A DNA stretch of 64,000 bases from Exiguobacterium sp. TNDT2. GTDB taxonomy: Bacteria > Bacillota > Bacilli > Exiguobacteriales > Exiguobacteriaceae. The position numbers were made by a program, and so were the translations under genes. This document shows, piece after piece, positions 32,563 to 40,713 of this stretch. The notes beneath the pieces are model-generated. The model did no database searches. It saw only the letters and a list, made by a program, of their open reading frames with translations, and was not told where the DNA came from. Where the stretch lies: contig NZ_QLVE01000030.1 in NCBI RefSeq assembly GCF_003331145.1, positions 1-64,000 of the forward strand, read 5' to 3'. Each line of letters begins with the position of its first letter. Positions within the stretch are counted from its first letter, which is position 1.

Positions 32563-34269
32563 ATGGAAAAATTGAAAGCGTTATCAGGGGAACATCAATT
32601 GGCGTCGTATGAAGAGGCTTGTCAGTCGTTCGAGTGGACACAAGCAGAAGCATTGTTTTCTTGGAATTTAACGGGGAATGTCAACATGGCGTACGAGGCA
32701 ATCGATCGGCACGCCGAAGGGGAACTGGCCGCAAAACTGGCATTGCTCTATTTCGATGGGGAACGAGAAGAGCGCTATACGTATGAAGATATGAAACGAG
32801 AAAGCAATCGGTCTGGAAACGTTCTGAAATCGGTTGGAGTGGAGAAAGGCGACCGCGTCTTCATCTTCATGCCACGGAGTCCAGAACTTTATTTTATTTT
32901 GCTCGGCTCACTCAAACTAGGTGCCATCGTCGGACCATTGTTCGAGGCGTTCATGGAACAAGCCGTCCACGATCGGCTTCTTGACTCTGAAGCGAAAGTC
33001 ATCGTGACGACCGAGGCGCTCTTGCCACGCATCCCGGTCGATCAACTCCCGCACTTGGAGACGATTCTCATCGTCGGTGAAGGAGTGGAGGAGTCAGGGA
33101 AGATCATTGATTATCGTAAGTTGGCGAATGACGCCTCGACTGACCTCGACATCACATGGGTCGACCGTGAGGACGGCATGATTTTGCACTATACGTCAGG
33201 GTCGACTGGGAAGCCAAAAGGCGTCTTGCACGTCCATAATGCCATGGTGCAACACTTGATGACCGGCAAATGGGTGCTCGATTTAAAACCGGATGACATT
33301 TACTGGTGCACGGCCGACCCAGGCTGGGTGACAGGGACGAGCTACGGGATTTTCGCACCGTTCCTGAACGGGGCGACGAACGTGATTGTCGGGGGACGAT
33401 TCAATCCGGAGTTCTGGTACTCGGTCATCGAGCGATTCGGGGTCACGGTCTGGTACAGTGCGCCGACTGCGTTCCGGATGCTCATGGGCGCTGGAGAAGA
33501 GGCGTTCGAGAAATATGATCTATCATCTCTCCGCCACATCCTCTCAGTCGGTGAACCGCTTAACCCGGAAGTCATTCGTTGGGGGAACGAGTCGTTCGGG
33601 TTACGGATTCACGATACGTGGTGGATGACGGAGACGGGCGCGATGATGATTTGTAACTACCCGACGATGGACATCAAACCGGGTTCGATGGGCAAGGCCA
33701 TCCCAGGTTGTGAAGCTGCGATTTTGGACGACCGGGGTCAACCGCTCCCGCCGCATCGGATGGGTAACTTGGCGCTCAAGACGCCGTGGCCTTCGATGAT
33801 GCGAAAGATTTGGAAGAACGATGCCAAGTACGAGAGCTATTTTTGGGGCGATTGGTACGTCTCAGGCGACTCGGCCTACATGGACGAAGACGGCTACTTC
33901 TGGTTCCAAGGCCGTGTCGATGACGTCATCATGACGGCAGGCGAACGGGTCGGTCCGTTCGAAGTTGAAAGTCGTCTCGTCGAGCACCCGGCTGTCGCCG
34001 AGGCAGGGGTGATTGGGAAGCCGGATCCGGTTCGTGGAGAAATCATCAAAGCGTTCATCGCACTCCGGAAAGGTTACGAGCCGTCGGATGAGTTGAAGAC
34101 CGAGATTCAAAAGTTCGTCAAGGAAGGTCTCGCGGCCCATGCGGCACCGCGTGAGATCGAGTTCAAGGACAAGCTGCCGAAAACGCGAAGCGGGAAAATC
34201 ATGCGTCGTGTCTTGAAGGCTTGGGAATTGAATTTGGAGACAGGTGACTTATCGACAATGGAAGATTGA
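32563..34269 (+). CDS. acsA: Acetyl-CoA synthetase (AMP-forming) AcsA
   Basis: A 568-residue ANL-superfamily ligase making acetyl-CoA from acetate, ATP and CoA. Motifs: YTSGSTGKPKG (P-loop-like A3, about residues 211-221), WWMTETGAMM (A5, about 350-359), YVSGDSAYMDEDGYFWFQGRVDD (A7-A8, about 432-455) and PKTRSGKIMRR (A10, about 544-554), whose lysine catalyses adenylation and is the AcuA acetylation target. GGGGAGG lies upstream. It is divergent from acuABC, so the enzyme and its acetylation switch are controlled together. Confidence 0.95.
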   Translation: MEKLKALSGEHQLASYEEACQSFEWTQAEALFSWNLTGNVNMAYEAIDRHAEGELAAKLALLYFDGEREERYTYEDMKRESNRSGNVLKSVGVEKGDRVFIFMPRSPELYFILLGSLKLGAIVGPLFEAFMEQAVHDRLLDSEAKVIVTTEALLPRIPVDQLPHLETILIVGEGVEESGKIIDYRKLANDASTDLDITWVDREDGMILHYTSGSTGKPKGVLHVHNAMVQHLMTGKWVLDLKPDDIYWCTADPGWVTGTSYGIFAPFLNGATNVIVGGRFNPEFWYSVIERFGVTVWYSAPTAFRMLMGAGEEAFEKYDLSSLRHILSVGEPLNPEVIRWGNESFGLRIHDTWWMTETGAMMICNYPTMDIKPGSMGKAIPGCEAAILDDRGQPLPPHRMGNLALKTPWPSMMRKIWKNDAKYESYFWGDWYVSGDSAYMDEDGYFWFQGRVDDVIMTAGERVGPFEVESRLVEHPAVAEAGVIGKPDPVRGEIIKAFIALRKGYEPSDELKTEIQKFVKEGLAAHAAPREIEFKDKLPKTRSGKIMRRVLKAWELNLETGDLSTMED

Positions 34270-34276
34270 GCATGAC

Positions 34277-34305
34277 AAAGGCCGACACATCGCGTGTCGG
34301 CCTTT
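34277..34305. terminator. Convergent terminator between acsA and the PBP gene
   Basis: AAAGGCCGACAC / GTGTCGGCCTTT, 12-bp perfect stem with a 5-nt loop; the T-run is short (CTTTCAT). Confidence 0.72.
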
Positions 34306-34318
34306 CATGTCGTTCAAC

Positions 34319-36733
34319 TTATTCGTTCTCGGCGTCACTTTCCGCCTCCGCCTCAGCGTCCGCTTCTTGTTCAGCTTTTTTCTTTGCTTCCTCTGCAGCT
34401 TTTTTCTCGGCTTCGGCTTTTTGTTTCGCTTCAGCTTCAGCTTTTGCTTTCGCCTCTGCGTCGCGTTTTGCATCGGCATCTTGTTGTGCCTGATCTGCTT
34501 CTTTTTTCGCTTCTTCGGCTTTCTTCTTCGCTTCTTCTTCTTTCTGTTTCTCTTCTAATTTCCTCTTCTCAGAGAACGTTCCTGAGTCTTTGAAATCGTC
34601 CGGTTTGACACTAGATGGCTGGGTAAATCGTGCCTTGGTGTTGAACGTTTCTGGTTTATCCGCGTACACCCGGTTCGCGATCTGCGACCAGATGCGTTGC
34701 GTGCGTTGATAGTATGGTCCGTATGGGTATCGATCAGACATCTCAAGCGTTTGGTTATCGTAACCTGACCAGACGGCTAGTGTGACGTCTGGCGTCGACC
34801 CGACGATATACGAATCTCGTTGCTTTTGTGTCGTTCCGGTTTTACCCATCCAGTCGCCAGGAGCGTTCAAGAGTGAGTTGGCGTATCGCGCTGTCCCGGA
34901 CGTATAGACGTCACGCAACATGTCGACGACGAGATAAGCTGTACGGTCTTCATAAATACGCGTCTTCTTCGGTTGCGCTTTGAAAATTGTCTCGCCTTGA
35001 TATTCGATTCGCTCGACGACGTAAGGTTCGACGTGTTCACCATAGTTGGCGAGCATCGCGTATGTCGAGGCCAAGTTCACAGGACTGACTTCACCAACAC
35101 CAAGAGCCATGGACGATGCTGTGCGGTTCGTATCTGATACGTCAATCCCCATATCAATTAGTTTCTGAGTATCCGACTTCATCTCGTTCCGTTCTTCATA
35201 AATTTTGACCGCTGGAACGTTTAACGATAGTTTGAGCGCATCACGCACAGTCACAGCCCCACGGTACTGGGCGCTTTCATTTTTAACAGGTTCTTTCCGT
35301 TCGCTGTAATCAAATTTATAGAAATATTCTTCGTCGATGACTGTTGTCTCAGGTGTAATCATACCTGCTTCAATCGCGTTCGCGTAAACGAGAATCGGTT
35401 TCGCTGTTGACCCGATTTGGCGTTTCATTTGGAAGGCGTGGTTATAATCTTCCGTTTTACCGTTAATATAACGCCCACCCACGAATCCAAGGACGCGGCC
35501 GGTCTTGTTTTCAACCATGACACCGGCTGTTTGTTCCGGATAGCTCTTCCCATCAATACTCTGATTTGGACCAAAGTTACCGGCATTTTTCGCTGGTTGT
35601 TGCATCGATTCGTGAATCTGTTTATCGAGCGTCAAATGGATTTTATATCCGCCTTGTCGAAGGGCGTTATGAGCGCGTTTTCCATAACTAGAACTAATTT
35701 CTTTCCGTTCCTTTGGTTCGAGATCGTTCAAGTTGATCGCGTCTTGTTTCAGAAGGTGTGCGGTCACGATCGCGAGCGCTTCACGTTCGGCTAAGTCAAT
35801 GACGTACGGATAACGATCACGCGGCTTCGATTGCGTCTTCATGAAGTCTTGCGTGATGTCGTAGTTGTACGCGGCGTCGTAGTCTTCTTTTGTGATTTTA
35901 CCGGCAACGTACATCCGATTGAGTACCGTCTTCATCCGATTGATGGCCGGGGACACGTCCTCTTTAATGACACCGCCCTGATAATACGGTGTATATAGGA
36001 ACGGGTTCTTCGGGATTCCGGCGAGGAAAGCGGCTTGTGGCAACGTCAACTTCTCAGCTGAAGTGTTAAAGACACCGCGAGCAGCGGCCTCGATGCCTGA
36101 GATGTTTCGTCCCATCGAATTTCGACCGAACGAGACGACGTTCAAGTATGCATTCAAAATTTCATCTTTATCCATCGCTTTTTCAAGACGGAGGGCCAGC
36201 AAGATCTCTTTTGCTTTCCGTTCGAATGAGACTTCGTTCGTCAACATTTGGTTCTTAATGAGCTGTTGTGTCAAGGTCGAGCCGCCGGTCCGGTCTTCAG
36301 ACCCGGTCGCTTCTTGCAAGATGGCGCGAAGCGTCGCTTTCGGCACAACCCCGTCATGTTCGTAAAATTCGACGTCCTCGGTCGCAAGTAACGCATCGAC
36401 GACGAACGGAGAGACTTGGTCGACGGCAATCGGAACGCGCACTTCATCCGTCGTATAGTTTCCAATCCGTTCACCGCTTCCGAAATAAATGTCAGAAGTC
36501 GACGAGTACGTATTGATTTGTGACGTCATCGTCTTATAAGCGGGTGCCGGCATATCCTTGACGAGTGAAGCAAAATAACCTGCCCCAATCCCGGTGACTA
36601 AAAATCCAATGAGGACGACAGAAATGATGGTGAGGAGTAAAACGTTCCACGACACATCATAAAGCACATTGGCATAACGACGGGCTTTCAAGGATGTTGG
36701 TTGGTTCCATAAGTCTCGAATCTTTTGCAGCAT
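34319..36733 (-). CDS. Class A penicillin-binding protein (GT51 transglycosylase / transpeptidase)
   Basis: An 804-residue bifunctional peptidoglycan synthase. It has an N-terminal cytosolic stretch and one membrane anchor (about residues 28-55). The GT51 domain has the catalytic Glu in ATEDVEFYEHDG (about 116-127) and RTGGSTLTQQL (about 148-158). The transpeptidase domain has GSTAKP (SxxK serine, about 437-442) and GKTGTT (KTG motif). A C-terminal tail of about 85 residues is composed almost only of K, E, A, D and Q, predicted as a charged coiled coil. The domain order is PBP1a-like. It sits between acsA and tyrS, where some Bacillaceae carry a class A PBP. An extended -10 (TGCTATAAT, minus strand, near 36784-36792) may drive it. 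Confidence 0.92.
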   Translation of the reverse strand: MLQKIRDLWNQPTSLKARRYANVLYDVSWNVLLLTIISVVLIGFLVTGIGAGYFASLVKDMPAPAYKTMTSQINTYSSTSDIYFGSGERIGNYTTDEVRVPIAVDQVSPFVVDALLATEDVEFYEHDGVVPKATLRAILQEATGSEDRTGGSTLTQQLIKNQMLTNEVSFERKAKEILLALRLEKAMDKDEILNAYLNVVSFGRNSMGRNISGIEAAARGVFNTSAEKLTLPQAAFLAGIPKNPFLYTPYYQGGVIKEDVSPAINRMKTVLNRMYVAGKITKEDYDAAYNYDITQDFMKTQSKPRDRYPYVIDLAEREALAIVTAHLLKQDAINLNDLEPKERKEISSSYGKRAHNALRQGGYKIHLTLDKQIHESMQQPAKNAGNFGPNQSIDGKSYPEQTAGVMVENKTGRVLGFVGGRYINGKTEDYNHAFQMKRQIGSTAKPILVYANAIEAGMITPETTVIDEEYFYKFDYSERKEPVKNESAQYRGAVTVRDALKLSLNVPAVKIYEERNEMKSDTQKLIDMGIDVSDTNRTASSMALGVGEVSPVNLASTYAMLANYGEHVEPYVVERIEYQGETIFKAQPKKTRIYEDRTAYLVVDMLRDVYTSGTARYANSLLNAPGDWMGKTGTTQKQRDSYIVGSTPDVTLAVWSGYDNQTLEMSDRYPYGPYYQRTQRIWSQIANRVYADKPETFNTKARFTQPSSVKPDDFKDSGTFSEKRKLEEKQKEEEAKKKAEEAKKEADQAQQDADAKRDAEAKAKAEAEAKQKAEAEKKAAEEAKKKAEQEADAEAEAESDAENE

Positions 36734-36851
36734 GACAGCCTCCTTAATATGGTGTAAAACTATTTTTGACAGTAATATATACGATTATAGCACAAGTCTT
36801 TCCTGACCTTACCCCGAATCGACTACCGGATGCAAGTTTCCATCTTCTTAG

Positions 36852-36879
36852 TTGACAACTTGGAAATGGAACTTATAAA
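36852..36879 (+). promoter_or_regulatory. SigA-type promoter of the tyrS leader
   Basis: Consensus -35 TTGACA (36852-36857), 16-base spacer, -10 TATAAA (36874-36879). Confidence 0.75.
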
Positions 36880-36886
36880 ATGTAAA

Positions 36887-37123
36887 GCATAGTCCATAAA
36901 CAATGACGCGATGAAAAAAACGGAGTAGTCGATTGACCGCTTGTCCAGAAAGCTAGTGGGTGCTGTGAACTAGTCAATGTCAAACGATGAATTACACTTT
37001 TGGAGCGTGCCAATCGGCCGGGTCGAGACCGTTATCTCTCGCTACAAGTGGCCACAGCTGTGGCAATTAGGGTGGTACCGCGGAATCTCCGTCCCTTCTC
37101 ATATGAGAAGGGACGTTTTTTTA
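36887..37123 (+). promoter_or_regulatory. Tyrosine T-box leader (riboswitch) of tyrS
   Basis: The leader contains the T-box sequence AGGGTGGTACCGCG (37069-37082), which pairs with the uncharged tRNA acceptor end in the antiterminator. Stem I includes the conserved GTCCAGAAAGC and GTGCTGTGAACTAG elements of the distal loop. The specifier codon is TAC (36993-36995), a tyrosine codon followed by the usual A. A strong terminator (CGTCCCTTCTC / GAGAAGGGACG, T7) ends at 37123. Uncharged tRNA-Tyr should prevent termination and raise tyrS expression. Confidence 0.93.
37090..37123 (+). terminator. Regulated terminator of the tyrS T-box
   Basis: An 11-bp perfect stem with an ATAT loop and T7, mutually exclusive with the T-box antiterminator immediately upstream. 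Confidence 0.93.
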
Positions 37124-37146
37124 TGTCAATTGAAGGAGTGGAACAG

Positions 37147-38394
37147 ATGGAATTATTGAAGGATTTAGAATTTCGAGGTCTCGTCAACCAAATGACGGAT
37201 GAAGCAGGATTGAAAGAACAATTGAACAAACCGACGACGCTCTACACCGGGTTCGACCCGACGGCGGACTCGCTCCACATCGGGCACTTGCTCCCGATTT
37301 TAACGCTCAAACGTTTCCAAGAGGCGGGGCACCATGTGATCGCACTCGTCGGTGGGGCGACCGGCATGATCGGTGACCCGTCAGGTCGTTCGGACGAGCG
37401 ATCGCTCAACACACTCGACACGGTCAAAGAATTTTCAGATCGAATCAAAGATCAATTGAGCCGTTTCTTGCCGCTTGAAGGGGAGAATCCCATCTCTATC
37501 CGCAACAACTATGAGTGGACGGAAGAGTTGTCAATCATCGATTTCTTGCGTGATATCGGGAAACACTTCCCAATCAGCTACATGCTCGCCAAAGACTCGG
37601 TCGACTCACGATTAGAGAACGGGATTTCGTACACGGAATTCTCATACATGCTCCTGCAATCGTTCGACTTCCTGAAGTTGTATGAAAATGAGAACTGCCG
37701 TCTTCAAGTCGGGGGGAGCGACCAGTGGGGGAACATCACGGCCGGTCTCGAACTGATTCGTCGCTTCGGTCACTCGGAGAAGGCGTTCGGTTTGACGGTG
37801 CCGCTCGTGACGAAGTCGGACGGACAGAAATTCGGGAAGACGGCCGGCGGGGCAGTCTGGCTCGACGCCGATAAGACGACACCGTACGAGTTCTACCAGT
37901 TCTGGATCAACGTCGACGATGCCGATGTCATCAAGTTCATCAAATACTTCACGTTCTTGTCGCATGAGGACATTTTGGCGCTTGAGAGCGAAGTGGCATC
38001 TGCTCCTGAAAAACGCGTCGCCCAACGTCGTCTCGCCGAAGAGATGACGAAACTCGTGCACGGAGAAGCGGGTCTCGACCAAGCGCTCCGCATCACGACG
38101 GCCTTCTTTAGCGGTGATTTGAAGATGCTCAAGCCAGAAGACATGGACGCCGCCTTCAAAGGTATGCCTCAGTTCGAGCTCGACGGAGAACGTAATCTCG
38201 TCGACCTTCTCGTCGAAGCGAAGATTGCACCATCGAAACGTCAAGCTCGTGAAGACGTTCAAAACGGGGCGATCTATTTGAACGGAGAACGCGAACAAGC
38301 ACTCGACAAGACGGTGACACGCGCCGACACGCTCGGTGAGTTCACGGTCATCCGTCGGGGCAAGAAAAAATACTTCGTCATCCGTCACGTCTGA
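37147..38394 (+). CDS. tyrS: Tyrosyl-tRNA synthetase
   Basis: A 415-residue class I synthetase. Tyrosine and ATP site motifs are YTGFDPTADSLHIGHL (HIGH signature, about residues 33-48) and KFGKTAGGA (the KMSKS-equivalent, about 229-237). A C-terminal S4-like domain (about 345-410, IAPSKRQAREDVQNGAIYLNG) binds tRNA. ATG 37147 has AAGGAG upstream; an in-frame ATG at 37123 lies in the terminator tract. Expression is controlled by the T-box leader. Confidence 0.95.
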   Translation: MELLKDLEFRGLVNQMTDEAGLKEQLNKPTTLYTGFDPTADSLHIGHLLPILTLKRFQEAGHHVIALVGGATGMIGDPSGRSDERSLNTLDTVKEFSDRIKDQLSRFLPLEGENPISIRNNYEWTEELSIIDFLRDIGKHFPISYMLAKDSVDSRLENGISYTEFSYMLLQSFDFLKLYENENCRLQVGGSDQWGNITAGLELIRRFGHSEKAFGLTVPLVTKSDGQKFGKTAGGAVWLDADKTTPYEFYQFWINVDDADVIKFIKYFTFLSHEDILALESEVASAPEKRVAQRRLAEEMTKLVHGEAGLDQALRITTAFFSGDLKMLKPEDMDAAFKGMPQFELDGERNLVDLLVEAKIAPSKRQAREDVQNGAIYLNGEREQALDKTVTRADTLGEFTVIRRGKKKYFVIRHV

Positions 38395-38501
38395 TGCATT
38401 CGTTCATTCCCGTAACTGTACGGGGATGGACGTTTTTTTATTATCCGAACCTGGGTTCGGTCTGCTACGATGGCATGTATAGACGACAAGGAGGCATGGT
38501 T

Positions 38502-39128
38502 ATGGATATCGAAGAGTTTTTTGGCGAACAGTTCCACCAATGGCGGGAGCGATTCCGCTACTATGAGATGGCGATCACCGAACTCGAGAGCGACCTCGGC
38601 ATCATCGACCTCGATTGGCAGACGCGGCTCGGCTATTCACCAATCGAACATGTGAAGACGAGGATGAAGACGCTGCCGTCCATCATCCGGAAGATGAATC
38701 AAAAAGGGCTCCCGCTCGAAGTGGAAGCGCTCTGGGACAATATTTATGACGTCGCCGGAGTCCGGATCGTTACGAGTTTTCGTGATGACATCTATGCCAT
38801 CCTTGAACATTTGAAAAAACGGGACGATCTGCAAATCGATGAGATCAAGGATTATATCGAACATCCGAAACTGAGCGGCTATCGGAGCTTACATTTAATC
38901 GTCCGAACAAAAGTGTACTTGGCGGAACGCGTCATCTGGGTCCCAGCCGAGATTCAAATCCGCACGCTCGCCATGGACTTTTGGGCGGCGACGGAGCATA
39001 AGCTTCAATATAAGTATCAGCACGTCGTCCCGGAGGCATCGAAACTCGAGTTGATTGAGGCGGCGAAGATGGCGGACGCCCTTGATACACAAATGGGCCG
39101 GATTCGCGAACAAATCTTAATGAAATAA
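38502..39128 (+). CDS. Small alarmone synthetase, RelQ/RelP-type (p)ppGpp synthetase
   Basis: A 208-residue RelA/SpoT synthetase-only protein. No hydrolase (HD) or regulatory domain is present. Active-site features are DVAGVRIVTSFRDDIY (Asp and ATP-contacting region, about residues 86-101), GYRSLHLIV (about 125-133) and EIQIRTLAMDFWAATEHKLQYKY (about 145-167). It transfers pyrophosphate from ATP to GDP/GTP, adding a stress-induced source of alarmone beside a full-length Rel. ATG 38502 is chosen because AAGGAGG lies 7 bases upstream. Bacillus SasA/SasB (YwaC/YjbM) are the relatives; which one is closer is not clear. Confidence 0.88.
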   Translation: MDIEEFFGEQFHQWRERFRYYEMAITELESDLGIIDLDWQTRLGYSPIEHVKTRMKTLPSIIRKMNQKGLPLEVEALWDNIYDVAGVRIVTSFRDDIYAILEHLKKRDDLQIDEIKDYIEHPKLSGYRSLHLIVRTKVYLAERVIWVPAEIQIRTLAMDFWAATEHKLQYKYQHVVPEASKLELIEAAKMADALDTQMGRIREQILMK

Positions 39129-39131
39129 AAA

Positions 39132-39168
39132 ATCCCCTTTCCTGCCGAGGCAGGAAAGGGGATAAAAG
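39132..39168 (-). terminator. Terminator of rpsD
   Basis: ATCCCCTTTCCTGCC / GGCAGGAAAGGGGAT, a nearly perfect 15-bp stem. On the minus strand TTTTTT follows; on the plus strand the tail is weak, so it mainly ends rpsD. Confidence 0.85.
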
Positions 39169-39170
39169 CA

Positions 39171-39770
39171 TTAACGTGAGTAGTACTCAACGATGAGTTG
39201 CTCTTTGATTTGGTCGTTCAATTCATCACGCTCAGGAAGACGTACGAATGTACCTTCGAGCTTCTCAGCATCGAATGTGACGAAGTCTTTTGTAGCTGGT
39301 GCTACTTCGAGAGCTTCAGCGATCGCTTTGAAGTTTTTAGACTTCTCGCGGACTGAGATGACTTGACCTGGTTTTACACGGTAAGACGCGATGTCTACAC
39401 GTGAACCGTCAACTTGGATGTGACCGTGGTTGACAAGTTGGCGCGCTCCGCGACGTGTGCGAGCGAGACCCATACGGTAAACGAGGTTGTCAAGACGTGA
39501 CTCGAGCAAGAACATGAAGTTCTCACCGTGAATCCCTTGCATTTTCCCTGCATCGTTGAAGATGCGACGGAATTGCTTCTCGTTGATTCCGTACATATGA
39601 CGGAGTGCTTGCTTCGCTTGAAGCTGAAGACCGTATTCTGAGATTTTACGACGACCATTGCCGTGTTGACCTGGTGCGTAAGGACGTTTTGCTAATTCTT
39701 TACCCGTTTCGCTAAGCGAGATGCCTAAGCGACGCGAGAGTTTCCAAGCTGGACCTGTGTAACGAGCCAT
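39171..39770 (-). CDS. rpsD: 30S ribosomal protein S4
   Basis: A 199-residue primary 16S rRNA-binding protein. The family start [16 protein letters not shown], the PGQHG motif and the S4 RNA-binding domain (about residues 91-155, [30 protein letters not shown]) are all present. There is no zinc-binding cysteine cluster (C- variant, as in Bacillus). In Firmicutes S4 represses its own mRNA by binding the leader. A good GGAGGAGT site precedes the ATG. It is monocistronic with its own promoter, leader and terminator. Confidence 0.97.
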   Translation of the reverse strand: MARYTGPAWKLSRRLGISLSETGKELAKRPYAPGQHGNGRRKISEYGLQLQAKQALRHMYGINEKQFRRIFNDAGKMQGIHGENFMFLLESRLDNLVYRMGLARTRRGARQLVNHGHIQVDGSRVDIASYRVKPGQVISVREKSKNFKAIAEALEVAPATKDFVTFDAEKLEGTFVRLPERDELNDQIKEQLIVEYYSR

Positions 39771-39963
39771 GTTTGGACTCCTCCTTGTTGTTCATGTATT
39801 TTGCACAAAAGAACAACGGTGTCAAAGACGGGTGACGCCCCTTTCATAGGTTCAAGCACCTTCACTTGATAGCGAAGCTACAAGATGCTCCTCCGACTCG
39901 GTCGAGGCCCGAAAGGTGGATACGTCTGTCAATGACTGCTATCGTCATTTCATGCACAAAAAT
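39771..39963 (-). promoter_or_regulatory. rpsD leader RNA, probable S4 autoregulatory site
   Basis: About 190 bases of untranslated leader lie between the promoter and rpsD. On the minus strand it carries several GC-rich complementary segments (for example CCACCTTTCGGGCC, and GAAGGTGCTTGAACC near GAAAGGGGCG), compatible with the pseudoknotted S4-binding leader of Bacillaceae rpsD. Binding of S4 would block translation initiation. The fold is inferred from position and length, not computed. Confidence 0.65.
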
Positions 39964-39964
39964 C

Positions 39965-39993
39965 AGTATACGATGAATCGATTCGCTTGTCAA
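39965..39993 (-). promoter_or_regulatory. Strong SigA-type promoter of rpsD
   Basis: On the minus strand, consensus -35 TTGACA (39988-39993), 17-base spacer and -10 TATACT (39965-39970). The -35 abuts the last base of the ytsP stop codon (39994). Confidence 0.85.
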
Positions 39994-40476
39994 TCAGATA
40001 AAGCGAAGTAATGTTTGACAGAATTGCTCCAACCCTTGACGGTCGATCTCTGAAAAACGGTCGAATTCCGGACTGTCGATATCGAGCACGCCGATGGTTT
40101 TGCCGTCACGGACGAGCGGGACGACAATCTCGGAGTTCGAGGCTGCGTCACAAGCGATATGGCCCGGGAATTGGTGCACGTCTGCGACGAGTTGCGTTTC
40201 TTGCGTCGAGGCGGCTGTGCCGCAGACTCCTTTGCCGAACGCGATATGGACGCAAGCCGGTAGGCCTTGGAACGGTCCGAGGATGAGGGCGTCTTCGCCT
40301 TCTGTTAAATAGAAACCGACCCAATTGATCCGGTCGAGAAATTGATTGAGTAGCGCGCTCGCGTTCGAGAGGTTCGCGACGCGGTTCGTCTCGCCCTCGA
40401 GCAATGCCGCGAGCTGTTTGTTTAGTAGGTCGTAACCGGCGGCCAAGTCGCCAGAGTAAGTAGTCGTTTGGAACAT
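39994..40476 (-). CDS. ytsP: GAF-domain free methionine-(R)-sulfoxide reductase (YtsP-like)
   Basis: A 160-residue single GAF domain of the fRMsr class. INWVGFYL (about residues 52-59), FQGLPACVHIAFGKGVCGTA (about 70-89, two conserved cysteines) and HIACDAASNSEIVVPL (about 106-121, third cysteine) are the catalytic landmarks. The enzyme reduces free Met-R-sulfoxide. ATG 40476 follows GGAGGG. It lies directly upstream of rpsD on the same strand, as in Bacillus. Confidence 0.9.
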   Translation of the reverse strand: MFQTTTYSGDLAAGYDLLNKQLAALLEGETNRVANLSNASALLNQFLDRINWVGFYLTEGEDALILGPFQGLPACVHIAFGKGVCGTAASTQETQLVADVHQFPGHIACDAASNSEIVVPLVRDGKTIGVLDIDSPEFDRFSEIDRQGLEQFCQTLLRFI

Positions 40477-40713
40477 GGGATTCCCTCCTAATGAATGAAA
40501 GCAAGATTGATTAGGATTATGGTACACGCATTTTTTTATTTTGTCTTCATAAAAGATTCAAGCGAAAAATAACATTCTCTCCCTAAACCGTTGGAAAACC
40601 TATGCAAATCATTGGTTCTATAATATGATTAGTATTATCTATACTCATAAAATACTTCATTTATTCATTCAGATACATAAGTCCACGAAAGCGGCTTGGA
40701 GGTTGTGACAGAA

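Larger units (their letters stand above)
36734..37146. other. Intergenic region holding PBP promoter and tyrS T-box leader
   Basis: 413 gene-free bases. The left 100 bases contain a minus-strand extended -10 for the PBP gene. The rest is the tyrS promoter and T-box leader described separately. Confidence 0.75.

Noticed and set aside
34249-34593. Several overlapping open frames antisense to the PBP tail
   Set aside because: They arise from the repetitive K/E/A codons of the PBP C-terminus; translations are low complexity.
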